In this document: positions 8,293 through 16,165 of the stretch, in pieces
How the letters are laid out: each line of letters opens with the position of its first letter
Numbering within the stretch: position 1 is the first letter of the stretch
From: Kiritimatiellales bacterium
GTDB taxonomy: Bacteria; Verrucomicrobiota; Kiritimatiellia; Kiritimatiellales; Pontiellaceae
Assembly: GCA_015486775.1 (NCBI GenBank)
Contig: WFRA01000255.1
Span: forward strand, 1-17,985
Direction: 5' to 3'
DNA: 17,985 bases
Notes under the pieces: generated by a model
Seen by the model: only the letters and a program-made list of their open reading frames with translations
What the model was told of the DNA's origin: nothing
Databases searched by the model: none
Translations under genes and position numbers: made by a program

Positions 8293-8427
8293 TCCCTGAT
8301 CGGAATTGACAGCCTCTGGGACGTGCTGTTTGGTGTCGATGCCACCGGAATCCTGCGCAACAACGCACCGAAGGTGTACGGCCAAACCTTGGAAAAGGAA
8401 AACCAGGCTCCGCTACCGGCTCTCTGA
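8284..8427 (+). other. Possible relic or small ORF of 47 codons
   Basis: An ATG inside the right arm of the 42-bp palindrome opens a frame to TGA at 8425-8427, overlapping the antiporter 3' end. The middle reads IDSLWDVLFGVDATG, with codon use like the neighbouring genes. It has no visible ribosome site and I recognise no family. It may be the tail of a decayed gene. It includes a degenerate copy of the gapped palindrome (8380-8394). Confidence 0.2.
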
Positions 8428-9657
8428 GAGGGCGTCGAGCGCGGCGTGGGTGGTTTCGGAGGCAGGTTCGAGCACCCGCTCGCCGACGAGCTTGATCGCC
8501 ACGGCGCCGAGCGGCGCGGTGAAGACGATGCTCATCACGGCCATGGCCAGAATAATGCTGCCAGGTGCCGTCGGCATTCCCGCCGCCTGCATGGCTGCCA
8601 GCGGCACGGCACCCATCGCCGCCTGCACGGTGGCTTTCGGCCAGAACGAAACCATGGTGAACAGGCGCTCGGCCCGGGAGAGCGGGCTCCCGATCAAGGC
8701 CAGCAGCACCCCCGCGCTCCGGGCCACCAGGCCGCAGGCCACCAGCCCGAGCCCGGCCAGGCCGGTATCCAACGCCAGCGAAACATCCACCTGCGCACCC
8801 ACGAGGGTAAAGAGCATGATCGAGGCGAAGACCCAGAGTTTCCCAAGCTTGGAGGAGATCTCGTGCGCCATGTGTTCGCGCTTTTCGAGGATGATGAAGC
8901 CCATGGCCATCACCGCCAGCAGGGCAACAAACGGAACAATTCCCTTGAGCAACTGCTGCAGGTGCATCAGCAAAATCGAAATCCCGAGCACGACCAGCAT
9001 GCGCTTGGTGGCACGCGGATTGAACCGCTCGAAAATCTTCAGCAGAAGCCATCCGATCAGCAGGCCAGTTCCAATGCCTGTAAGCATGGAGATGGGAATC
9101 CCCGCCACCGTCATCGCTAGGCTTTGCGTTGTGCCGACATAGAACCCCAGCAGGATGGAAAGGATTACGATGGCAATCACGTTGTCCAGCGACGACGCCG
9201 CGATCACCATGGTTGGAATCCCCTTCTTCGCGCCCATCCGCCGTTCGATGAAGCCGATCATCATCGGCACCACCACCGCTGGAGAGACCGCTGTGATAAC
9301 AAACCCGAGCAGTGCCGATTCCATATGCGTTAGCGGCAGGAACAGCGGCCCAAGAAAGGCGATCGCCGACCCCTCCATGATACCCGGAACAAAGGAGAGC
9401 AGCAGGGCTTGCAACCCCACCTTGTTGAGCGCCTCGCGGCTCAGTTCGAACCCGGCGCGAAGCAGGATGACCACCAGCGCGATCATCCGCAGATCCGACG
9501 ATGTTTCCAGGAACCCCGGCTCCATCCAGTTGAGAACGTACGGACCGAACAGCACGCCAAGCAACAACATGCCCAGCAACCCGGGCATCCGCAACTTGCG
9601 GAACAGCCAGTCCGCCAGCAATCCCAGCAGAATCATCTCGGCAATACTAAAAGCCAT
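8413..9657 (-). CDS. Cation/proton antiporter, monovalent cation:proton antiporter family
   Basis: This is a 414-residue polytopic membrane protein with roughly 12 hydrophobic segments, in the Na+/H+ exchanger fold (PF00999 type). It begins like other members (LLGLLADWLFRKLRMPGLLGMLLLGVLFGP). It has an unwound-helix-like SPAVVVP at 125-131 and an acidic ion-site candidate, D158-N159 (AASSLDNVIAI). A conserved-looking Arg lies at about 313, and GAQVDVSLAL is near 288-297. It would exchange a cation (Na+ or K+) for protons across the inner membrane; the ion cannot be told from sequence. There is no C-terminal TrkA-N domain, so it differs from KefB/KefC. GGAGG lies 7 nt upstream of ATG 9657. A short ORF ends in TAATG overlap with this start. 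Confidence 0.85.
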   Translation of the reverse strand: MAFSIAEMILLGLLADWLFRKLRMPGLLGMLLLGVLFGPYVLNWMEPGFLETSSDLRMIALVVILLRAGFELSREALNKVGLQALLLSFVPGIMEGSAIAFLGPLFLPLTHMESALLGFVITAVSPAVVVPMMIGFIERRMGAKKGIPTMVIAASSLDNVIAIVILSILLGFYVGTTQSLAMTVAGIPISMLTGIGTGLLIGWLLLKIFERFNPRATKRMLVVLGISILLMHLQQLLKGIVPFVALLAVMAMGFIILEKREHMAHEISSKLGKLWVFASIMLFTLVGAQVDVSLALDTGLAGLGLVACGLVARSAGVLLALIGSPLSRAERLFTMVSFWPKATVQAAMGAVPLAAMQAAGMPTAPGSIILAMAVMSIVFTAPLGAVAIKLVGERVLEPASETTHAALDALSESR

Positions 9658-9755
9658 TATTCATCCTCCAATATAGATGTCTTTTCATAGGAGCCATTCA
9701 ACCCGCTTTCCTGAATATATCCGAGCATAAAGAGCGATCGTTTCAGGTCGTCCAT
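9657..9755 (-). CDS. Possible 32-residue ORF coupled to the antiporter
   Basis: An ATG at 9755 opens a frame reading MDDLKRSLFMLGYIQESG and ending in TAA at 9659-9657. This stop shares one base with the antiporter ATG (TAATG), and the antiporter's GGAGG lies inside the ORF's last codons. Such an overlap is typical of coupled genes. No Shine-Dalgarno precedes the ATG, and the frame stays open upstream for at least 25 codons, so it may instead be the tail of a longer or decayed ORF. No family is recognised and it is not hydrophobic. Confidence 0.3.
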   Translation of the reverse strand: MDDLKRSLFMLGYIQESGLNGSYEKTSILEDE

Positions 9756-9847
9756 CGAGTCGGAATGGGGAAAGATAATTTTGCAACCGATAATGATGCC
9801 CTTCCGCCTTGACCGCTCCGGCGGGCTTGGGCATGCTCCCCCATCTT

Positions 9848-11392
9848 ATGAAACCAAACGATTATCAAGTAACGATGGACGTCCTTGCCAGCCTGTGCAA
9901 GCGGCGCGGGTTTATTTTCCAGACCTCGGAAATCTACGGGGGGATCAACGGCTTTTGGGACTACGGCCCGCTGGGCGTGGAGCTCAAGCGTAACATTAAG
10001 GCGACATGGTGGAAATCCATGACGCAGCTGCGCGAGGACATCGTGGGGCTCGACAGCTCGATTATCATGCACCCGCGCGTCTGGGAGGCCTCCGGCCACG
10101 TCGGCAACTTCAAGGATCCGATGCTCGACTGCCGCGAGACCAAGAGCCGATACCGCGCCGACCAGATCTTCGTGCTCAGGCACAAGACCGATGCCGATGC
10201 GCTGATGTTTGCCTTCCACGAGGGCGCACCCGCCCCCGCCGAAAAGAAGGTTAAAAAAGTGGCCAAAGGCAAAGCCGAGGATTATGAGCAAGTCGCCCTG
10301 CTCGACATTCCGCTCGATGCCTACGACAAATTGGTCGGCCCCGACACCAACGAACCCGGCACCCTCACCGAGCCGCGCGCGTTCAACCTGATGTTCAAGA
10401 CCTACGTCGGCCCCGTCGAGGAGAGCTCCAATGTCGCCTATCTCCGCCCCGAGACCGCGCAGGGCATCTTTGCCCAGTTCGGCAACGTCTGTTCCACGGT
10501 CCGGAACAAGGTGCCCTTCGGCATTGCGCAGATCGGCAAGGCGTTCCGCAACGAGATCAACCCGCGCAACTACACCTTCCGCTCGCGCGAATTCGAGCAG
10601 ATGGAGCTGGAGTTTTTCATCAAGCCCGGCACCGATGCCGAGTGGCACGAGTACTGGGTGGCCGAGCGCCTCAAGTGGTACGAAAAGGTCGGCCTGCCCG
10701 AAGGCCGCATGCACCGCGATATCCACGAGGGCGACGCCCTCGCCCACTATGCCAGCGCCTGCACCGACATTCTCTTCGACTTTCCCTTCGGCACGCAGGA
10801 GCTCGAAGGCATCGCCGCGCGCGGCAACTTCGACCTCACCCAGCACCAGAACACCTCAGGCAAAAAGCTCGAATACCACGACGAAGAGGCGAAGGAGACC
10901 TACATCCCGCACGTGATCGAGCCCTCCGCCGGCGTCGACCGCATTGCGCTGGCCCTGCTCTGCGAGGCCTACCGCGAAGAGTGGATTCCCAAAGGCAAGG
11001 ATGGCGGCGAGGTGCTTACCGCCGAGGCCGGAGTCCAGCGCGCGCCCGAGGGCTACGAAGCCCGCACCGTCCTGCGCTTTGCCCCCTGCATCGCGCCGTA
11101 CAAGGTCGCCATCCTGCCACTGCTCAAAAACAAGGAGCCGCTCGTGGCTAAAGCGCGCAACCTCCACGCGCAGCTTTCCAAACGCTGGAAATGCTTCTAC
11201 GACCAGACCGGCGCCATTGGCCGCCGCTACCGCCGCCAGGACGAGATCGGAACCCCGCTCTGCGTCACCATCGACTTCGACACCATCGAAAAGGACGACA
11301 CCGTCACCATCCGCGATCGCGACACCATGGAGCAGATCCGCCTGCCCATCGCCGAGCTCGAAGCCTACATCTCCAACATTGTGGATTTCTAA
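9848..11392 (+). CDS. glyS: Glycyl-tRNA synthetase, single-chain (alpha2, Thermus/eukaryote type)
   Basis: This is a 514-residue class II aminoacyl-tRNA synthetase that charges tRNA-Gly with glycine. It starts MKPNDYQVTMDVLASLCKRRGFIFQTSEIYGG, with the family's YDYGPLG-like WDYGPLGVELK. The motifs YLRPETAQGIF, IGKAFRNEINPRN and REFEQMELEFF (motif 2 region) and VIEPSAGVDRIALALL (motif 3) are followed by the anticodon-binding domain (KVAILPLLKNK, GRRYRRQDEIGTP, RDRDTMEQIRL). A Lys-rich, Ala/Pro-rich insertion lies at about residues 120-140. It is the dimeric form, not the alpha2beta2 form of E. coli. I chose ATG 9848 by homology to known N termini; ATG 9833 is in frame and possible, and no clear Shine-Dalgarno marks either. 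Probably co-transcribed with selD. Confidence 0.95.
   Translation: MKPNDYQVTMDVLASLCKRRGFIFQTSEIYGGINGFWDYGPLGVELKRNIKATWWKSMTQLREDIVGLDSSIIMHPRVWEASGHVGNFKDPMLDCRETKSRYRADQIFVLRHKTDADALMFAFHEGAPAPAEKKVKKVAKGKAEDYEQVALLDIPLDAYDKLVGPDTNEPGTLTEPRAFNLMFKTYVGPVEESSNVAYLRPETAQGIFAQFGNVCSTVRNKVPFGIAQIGKAFRNEINPRNYTFRSREFEQMELEFFIKPGTDAEWHEYWVAERLKWYEKVGLPEGRMHRDIHEGDALAHYASACTDILFDFPFGTQELEGIAARGNFDLTQHQNTSGKKLEYHDEEAKETYIPHVIEPSAGVDRIALALLCEAYREEWIPKGKDGGEVLTAEAGVQRAPEGYEARTVLRFAPCIAPYKVAILPLLKNKEPLVAKARNLHAQLSKRWKCFYDQTGAIGRRYRRQDEIGTPLCVTIDFDTIEKDDTVTIRDRDTMEQIRLPIAELEAYISNIVDF
11176..11190. repeat. Gapped palindrome, site 10
   Basis: Perfect arms, spacer AACGC. In glyS, third frame (LSKRWK). 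Confidence 0.9.
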
Positions 11393-11427
11393 AGGAGAAG
11401 GCTCTGGGCTTTAGGCCTTGGACTTTC

Positions 11428-11454
11428 GACCTCTGACCTCCGACCTCTGACCTC
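11428..11454 (+). repeat. Tandem GACCTCN heptamers abutting the selD start
   Basis: GACCTCT, GACCTCC, GACCTCT and GACCTC run head to tail right up to the ATG of selD at 11455, preceded by a looser copy (GACTTTC, 11421-11427). They occupy the place where a Shine-Dalgarno should be, and no purine-rich site remains in the last 25 nt. Confidence 0.9.
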
Positions 11455-12486
11455 ATGAACTCCGTTAAGCTAACCCAATACAGCCACGGTGCCGGATGCG
11501 GATGCAAGATTTCGCCGGCGGTGCTCGAATCGATCTTGCAGACCTCCCGCGAGGTGTTGCCGCACCCCAACCTGCTGGTGGGCAACTCCAGCAAGGACGA
11601 CGCGGCCGCGTACGATCTCGGCAACGGAACCTCGGTGCTCAGCACCACCGACTTTTTCATGCCGATCGTCGACGACCCCTTCACCTTTGGCCGCATCGCC
11701 GCCACCAACGCGCTCAGCGACATCTACGCCATGGGCGGGAAGCCGCTGATGGCCATCTCTATCTTTGGCTGGCCCATTGCAAAGCTTTCCGAAGAGGTCG
11801 CGCGGCAGGTGATCGAAGGCGGGCGCGCCGCCTGCGACGACGCGGGCATCCCGCTGGCGGGCGGCCACTCCATCGACTCCCCCGAACCCATCTTTGGCCT
11901 GGCCGTCACCGGGCTGGTCGAAAACCGTTTCCTGAAGCAAAACAACACCGCCGAACCCGACTGCGAAATCTTTCTCACCAAGCCGCTGGGCATCGGCATT
12001 CTCTCCACCGCCCAGAAGATGGGGGTCATTGAGCCGGGGCACATCGACCCCTCCATCGAAGCCATGTGTACCCTCAACAAGCTCGGTGCGGAGATTGCAA
12101 AAATCGACGGCGTGGTGGCGCTCACCGACGTCACCGGCTTTGCGTTGCTGGGTCATCTGGGCGAAATCTGCGACGGCTCCGGCATCTCTGCCACGATCTA
12201 CTACGACCGGGTACCCAAACTTCCAAACGTTGGAAAATATATCGCGCAAGGCTGCATCCCCGGCGGCAACCGAACCAACTTTGCCAGCTATGGCCACACC
12301 CTCGGCGCAATGCCCGAAGAGCAAAAAATCCTGCTCTGCGATCCCCAGACCTCCGGCGGCCTGCTCTGCATCGTCCGCAAAAAGGCCGTCCCCGCCTTCC
12401 TCGCGCTGACCGCCTCCGCCGGCCTCGATCTCGAACCCATCGGCCGCACCCGCGCGCAGGGTGAAAAGCTGATCGAGATCGAGTAG
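11455..12486 (+). CDS. selD: Selenide, water dikinase (selenophosphate synthetase)
   Basis: This is a 343-residue enzyme that makes selenophosphate from selenide and ATP, the selenium donor for selenocysteine and for selenouridine in tRNA. It follows E. coli SelD closely: [16 protein letters not shown] with the catalytic position as cysteine (C15) and the essential lysine (K18), [17 protein letters not shown], and the C-terminal [11 protein letters not shown]. The catalytic residue is Cys, not Sec, so expressing this gene needs no recoding. No selA, selB, selC or ybbB-like gene is in the window, so which branch it serves is not visible. The start is ATG 11455, right behind the heptamer array, 62 nt after the glyS stop. 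A gapped palindrome lies at 12221. Confidence 0.95.
   Translation: MNSVKLTQYSHGAGCGCKISPAVLESILQTSREVLPHPNLLVGNSSKDDAAAYDLGNGTSVLSTTDFFMPIVDDPFTFGRIAATNALSDIYAMGGKPLMAISIFGWPIAKLSEEVARQVIEGGRAACDDAGIPLAGGHSIDSPEPIFGLAVTGLVENRFLKQNNTAEPDCEIFLTKPLGIGILSTAQKMGVIEPGHIDPSIEAMCTLNKLGAEIAKIDGVVALTDVTGFALLGHLGEICDGSGISATIYYDRVPKLPNVGKYIAQGCIPGGNRTNFASYGHTLGAMPEEQKILLCDPQTSGGLLCIVRKKAVPAFLALTASAGLDLEPIGRTRAQGEKLIEIE
12221..12235. repeat. Gapped palindrome, site 11
   Basis: Perfect arms, spacer AACGT. In selD, second frame (LPNVGK). Confidence 0.9.
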
Positions 12487-12490
12487 AAAG

Positions 12491-12549
12491 AACCACGGAA
12501 TATACCGAATACACGGAACAGATTTGCTGAAGGGTTCCCGTATATTTCC
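12491..12549 (+). repeat. Composite intergenic repeat, copy A
   Basis: A block starting AACCACGGAA with two more spaced (A)CACGGAA/ACCGAAT-like units begins 5 nt after the selD stop. It is followed at 12539-12549 by CGTATATTTCC, and at 12577 by a REPIN. The same order and spacing recurs at 16058. Confidence 0.65.
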
Positions 12550-12576
12550 AAAAGAGCATTTCACGAATGAAATGTC

Positions 12577-12639
12577 GTAGACGCGACGTCCTCGTCGCGT
12601 TCTTTATGTGTGGGCAAGCGACGAGGACGTCGCTTCTAC
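12577..12639. repeat. REPIN-like element A (two inverted GTAG-headed hairpins)
   Basis: The left unit is GTAG (12577-12580) then an 8-bp stem ACGCGACG/CGTCGCGT around TCCT (12581-12600). The right unit, on the opposite strand, is GTAG (12639-12636) then AAGCGACG/CGTCGCTT around TCCT (12635-12616). They are 15 nt apart. The only difference between the two units is a paired change (C-G to A-T) that keeps both stems perfect. A GTAG tetranucleotide 5' of a hairpin is the known signature of REP sequences served by RAYT transposases. None is encoded in the window. Confidence 0.7.
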
Positions 12640-12758
12640 GAGAGATTAGTGCGGCATCATAACCGTGAATTGCTTTAGCTACGTTGGAAAACAACTGTAC
12701 TTCGCCGACAGGATAACGCACAATCCTTGCCTGATTTTTTTTATGACGAGGGGATGCG

Positions 12759-15700
12759 ATGAAGAAGTTTCTTTTTGCTTGGTTGGGTGTGTTTTCAGCA
12801 CTGGTTTTTTCCGGAAGGGCGGTCGCGGCCGAATTGCATGTCGATCTGAATTCCACCAATGCGGTTCCTCCCTTCTCAAGCTGGGCAACCGCCGCAACCA
12901 ACATCCAGAATGCGGTGGATGTGGCGGTCAACGGAGATACGGTGCTGGTCACCAATGGACATTATCTCCTCTCATCCGAAATCCTAGTCACAAACAATAT
13001 CACGATCCAAAGCGTCAATGGGGCGGATGCGACGATTGTGGACGGGGGTGGAAGCAACCGCTGTTTCAATTTGGGAAACAGTGCATGTCTGATCAGTGGC
13101 TTCACCATCACCAATGGTTATGTTGCAGGCGCTGGTGGAGGCATCTATTGCAGCAGTACAACCCCCATTGTTTCCGACTGTGTGATCAGCGGTAATTTAG
13201 CGTATGGAGGGGGAGGGATATTTCGCGGTACGGCAAACAATTGTTTGTTTAGCAGGAATTCGGCAGTCAACAATCTCGATCAGTACGACACGGGGTGTGG
13301 TGGCGGAATGTATGGTGGCATAGCCAACCATTGCGTATTTGTTGGAAATTTGGCCAAGAGCAATGTAGGCGGATACCATGGTACAGGTTGCGGCGGAGGG
13401 ATGTATGAAAGGGATTTTGGCGGTGTAGCGAACAATTGTACGTTTATTGGAAATACTGCGGCATCCAAAGGTGGTGCGGTGTTTGCGTATTTCTCCGATG
13501 GGATAACAATTTCAAATTGCGTCTTGAGCGGGAATTCCGCGATCTCCGGAGGAGGGATGTATTATGGCGTAGCGAACAACTGCACTATTTCCGGTAATTC
13601 GGCTCTTCAGACTGGAGGGGGAATGTATGAGGGTCAGCGCAGTGCGGCAAACAACTGCATTATTTGGGGGAATGTGGCAGATTGGCACGATGACCTCCAT
13701 TCGAACTATGCTCAGGGAATAGTGGCACATCATACCTGTTCACCGGACGTGGAAAATGGTGTAGACGGAAATGTTACCAATGCTCCATTGTTGGTTTCTG
13801 CATCCCACATTGCTGTAGATTCACCCTGCCGCGGCATGGGAAGCTCTCAGTACAGCAGCGGAACGGATATCGATGGCGAACCTTGGCAGAATCCGCCCTC
13901 CATGGGTTGCGACGAAGTTCACGAAACTGTTTCGGGGACGATCCGGCTTTCTGTTGACGGCCCGGCCGACATCCGGGCAGGGATTGCCGGGAAATATTTT
14001 GTCAACATCCAGGGGGCAGTAACGGGGAGTCTGCTGATTTTTGGGGACGGGGTGATCGCAACCAATGCCATTCTGGTTAGTCACGTCTGGGATGCACCGG
14101 GTGTTTACGAGATGGTATTGACCGCCTTCAACGATGACTATCCAAATGGATTTTCCTCTACCCAAGAAGTGCGGGTTGTTTCTGCAGAGGAGAATGCTAT
14201 TTATATTTCGGATTCTGCCGGCAACAATTCCTATGACGGAAAAAGCTGGGCAACGGCCAAGAAAACCATACAGAACGGAGTGGATGCCCAGACTGTTCAT
14301 GGCGGCATTGTTTGGGTCAGTAACGGGGTCTATTCCGTCTCTTCAGAAATAACGGTGGAAAAAAATGTGCAGATCAGGAGTGTCAACGGCCCGGATGTGA
14401 CGATTGTGGATGGTGGAGGATCGAATCGCTGTTTCAATCTTAACGAAGAAGCCTCTCTGGTCAGCGGATTTACGATTACCAATGGCTATGCGTCTTACGC
14501 GGGAGGAGGAGGAATCTATTGCGCCGGAATAGCGGCAACTGTTTCAAATTGTACGATCATTGGAAATCTGGTGGATAAGCATACTGCCAATGGAGGGGGT
14601 ATATATTCGGGAACGGCGAATAATTGCACTATTACGGGCAATTCGGCTTCTTCTTATGGAGGAGGAATATATCGGGGCTCAGCTAACAATTGCACCATTG
14701 CCGACAATTCCGCGCGCTACGGTGGCGGAACGTATTACGGCACGGCAAACAGTTGCATCATCAGCGAGAATCGGGCACAAAGCTACGGCGGCGGTGCGTT
14801 TGGCGGTACGGCGAACAACTGCACCATCACCGGAAATTCTGCGGCTTCCGGTGGCGGAACATATTACGGCACGGCGAACAGCTGCATGATCTCCAGTAAT
14901 TCTGCAGGGAGTGGAGGCGGAATATGTCGGGGCTCAGCTAACAATTGCACGATCATCGCTAATTCTGCTTCAGACAGTGGCGGAGGTGTCTTTGCCTATT
15001 CACACGATTCTTCTCTTGCAGTAAGCAGCTGTATCATTTGGAGCAATACAGCAGGTAATCTTGATGGAATCAAAGCACATCATTCCTGCTCGCCCGATCT
15101 GGTGCCGGGAGTGGACGGCAATATCACCAACGCGCCGCTGTTTGTGGATTTCATGGGGAGCGACTACCATTTGCAGTCCAATTCGCCCTGCATCAACTGG
15201 GGCAACAATACCACTGTTTCAGGCGGAACGGATCTGGATGGAAATCCGCGCATCGTTGAAAACACTGTCGATATGGGGTGCTACGAATACCAAGGCATCC
15301 TTGGCCTGACCGACAGCGACAACGACGGGCTGCTGGACGACTGGGAGCGGCAGTGGTTTGGCGGCAATGTCTTGCCGGAGGATAATCCGGATGCGGATGT
15401 CTCGTCCAATGAAAGCGAGTTTATTGCCGGAACCGACCCGACCAATGCAGCTTCCTATTTCCAGGCAACGGCCGCGACGGCGGAAGTTGGAGGCAAAGCG
15501 CATTTTGTCATCGAATGGACGGCGGCAACGGGGCGGGTCTACAATGTCTACTGGAAACCATCCTTGACCGATGAGTTCCAACCTTTGGAAACTGGCATCG
15601 CCTATCCGCAGCACAGCTACACCGACACGGTGCATTCTGCCGAGTCGTCCGGTTTCTACCGCGTGGTCGTCATGCGTGCGGACTACGATGCCGACGGCGA

Positions 15701-16052
15701 CGGCCTGCCCAACGATTGGGAAGAGCAGTATGCCGTGGCGGAGGCTTCCGCCGACAACGACGACGACGGGTTCGACAACCTTTCGGAATTTATTGCCGGA
15801 ACCGATCCGACCAATGGAACGTCCTATTTTTCCACAATGAATTCAGTTGCCGAAATCGATGGAACCAACTGCTTCGTGGTGGAGTGGATCTCGATTCCCG
15901 ACCGGCTCTATAGCGTGCAGTGGAGCACCAATCTGGTCGCCGGTTTCCAGACCTTGGAAAGCGGCATCGAGTACCCGCAGCACAGCTATACCGACACGCT
16001 CCACAACGCCGAGTCGGACGGGTTCTACAAGGTCGATGTGGAACTTGAATAG
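12759..16052 (+). CDS. Large exported right-handed beta-helix protein with PKD-like and Asp-rich repeat regions
   Basis: This is a 1097-residue protein with a signal peptide (MKKFLFAWLGVFSALVFSGR..., predicted cut after A24 in AVAA-EL). Two related halves form parallel beta-helices: about 42-390 and 494-846. Each has an IVDGGGSNRCFNL entry, FTITNGY, many 20-25 residue rungs of the (G)TANNCTISGNSA...GGGMY type, and an HHTCSPD...VDGN(V/I)TNAPL exit followed by a DIDG/DLDG...MGC(D/Y)E end typical of choice-of-anchor/pectate-lyase-like proteins. A PKD-like domain (about 395-475) separates them. The tail has two duplicated units with Ca-binding-like Asp loops (TDSDNDGLLDDWE, DYDADGDGLPNDWEEQY) and FIAGTDPTN. 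The protein is cell-surface or secreted; I cannot assign adhesin versus polysaccharide lyase. GAGGGG precedes ATG 12759 by 5 nt. Confidence 0.85.
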   Translation: MKKFLFAWLGVFSALVFSGRAVAAELHVDLNSTNAVPPFSSWATAATNIQNAVDVAVNGDTVLVTNGHYLLSSEILVTNNITIQSVNGADATIVDGGGSNRCFNLGNSACLISGFTITNGYVAGAGGGIYCSSTTPIVSDCVISGNLAYGGGGIFRGTANNCLFSRNSAVNNLDQYDTGCGGGMYGGIANHCVFVGNLAKSNVGGYHGTGCGGGMYERDFGGVANNCTFIGNTAASKGGAVFAYFSDGITISNCVLSGNSAISGGGMYYGVANNCTISGNSALQTGGGMYEGQRSAANNCIIWGNVADWHDDLHSNYAQGIVAHHTCSPDVENGVDGNVTNAPLLVSASHIAVDSPCRGMGSSQYSSGTDIDGEPWQNPPSMGCDEVHETVSGTIRLSVDGPADIRAGIAGKYFVNIQGAVTGSLLIFGDGVIATNAILVSHVWDAPGVYEMVLTAFNDDYPNGFSSTQEVRVVSAEENAIYISDSAGNNSYDGKSWATAKKTIQNGVDAQTVHGGIVWVSNGVYSVSSEITVEKNVQIRSVNGPDVTIVDGGGSNRCFNLNEEASLVSGFTITNGYASYAGGGGIYCAGIAATVSNCTIIGNLVDKHTANGGGIYSGTANNCTITGNSASSYGGGIYRGSANNCTIADNSARYGGGTYYGTANSCIISENRAQSYGGGAFGGTANNCTITGNSAASGGGTYYGTANSCMISSNSAGSGGGICRGSANNCTIIANSASDSGGGVFAYSHDSSLAVSSCIIWSNTAGNLDGIKAHHSCSPDLVPGVDGNITNAPLFVDFMGSDYHLQSNSPCINWGNNTTVSGGTDLDGNPRIVENTVDMGCYEYQGILGLTDSDNDGLLDDWERQWFGGNVLPEDNPDADVSSNESEFIAGTDPTNAASYFQATAATAEVGGKAHFVIEWTAATGRVYNVYWKPSLTDEFQPLETGIAYPQHSYTDTVHSAESSGFYRVVVMRADYDADGDGLPNDWEEQYAVAEASADNDDDGFDNLSEFIAGTDPTNGTSYFSTMNSVAEIDGTNCFVVEWISIPDRLYSVQWSTNLVAGFQTLESGIEYPQHSYTDTLHNAESDGFYKVDVELE
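15576..15590. repeat. Gapped palindrome, site 12
   Basis: Perfect arms, spacer ACCTT. In the first C-terminal repeat unit of the beta-helix gene (FQPLE). Confidence 0.9.
15945..15959. repeat. Gapped palindrome, site 13
   Basis: Perfect arms, spacer GACCT. Same position in the second repeat unit (FQTLE), 369 bp after site 12, so not independent of it. Confidence 0.9.
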
Positions 16053-16057
16053 GAAGG

Positions 16058-16114
16058 AACCACGAAACACACAAGACACACGAAAAGCAAACCAATCTCC
16101 TTTCGTATATTTCC
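16058..16114 (+). repeat. Composite intergenic repeat, copy B
   Basis: A block starting AACCACGAAACACAC begins 5 nt after the beta-helix stop and is followed at 16104-16114 by CGTATATTTCC. The distance from block to CGTATATTTCC is 46 nt, against 48 in copy A. A REP hairpin follows at 16143, 39 nt on (38 in copy A). Confidence 0.65.
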
Positions 16115-16142
16115 GATCAGAAGCACATCTTTTCGGCAGAGA

Positions 16143-16165
16143 GCGGTTCTGAGAACCGCCTCTAC
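16143..16165 (-). repeat. REP-like element B (single GTAG-headed hairpin)
   Basis: On the minus strand GTAG (16165-16162) is followed by an AG and an 8-bp stem GCGGTTCT/AGAACCGC with a 1-nt loop (16159-16143). The TAG of the head is the stop codon of pheA, so the hairpin begins right at the gene end. No T run follows it, so termination is possible but not indicated. The sequence is unrelated to elements A and C apart from the layout. Confidence 0.6.

Larger units (their letters stand above)
8108..8412. other. Convergent intergenic region between prfA and the antiporter
   Basis: These 305 bp lie between two gene ends. They hold a perfect gapped palindrome (8211-8225), a 42-bp near-perfect palindrome (8251-8292) and a coding-like stretch on the + strand (see 8284-8427). 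No T-tailed terminator was recognised. The minus strand over about 8120-8210 can be read as a short hydrophobic segment in one frame, but it has no start and no matching family, so I do not call a gene. Confidence 0.6.

Noticed and set aside
9743..10846. 367-codon antisense frame over glyS
   Set aside because: Shadow of a conserved synthetase gene.
11455..12486. Selenocysteine at the SelD active site
   Set aside because: The codon at the catalytic position is for cysteine (GAGCGCK), not TGA.
11470..12564. 364-codon antisense frame over selD
   Set aside because: Shadow of a conserved gene with full-length homology on the + strand.
12577..12639. Element A as the selD transcription terminator
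   Set aside because: The hairpins have no T tract, lie about 90 nt after the stop and have a REP-type head; termination cannot be excluded but is not indicated.
1132..15959. FQxLE as a protein-level motif explaining the repeated sites
   Set aside because: Seven of the 14 sites are non-coding or in other frames and still keep the full palindrome and the R...Y spacer ends.
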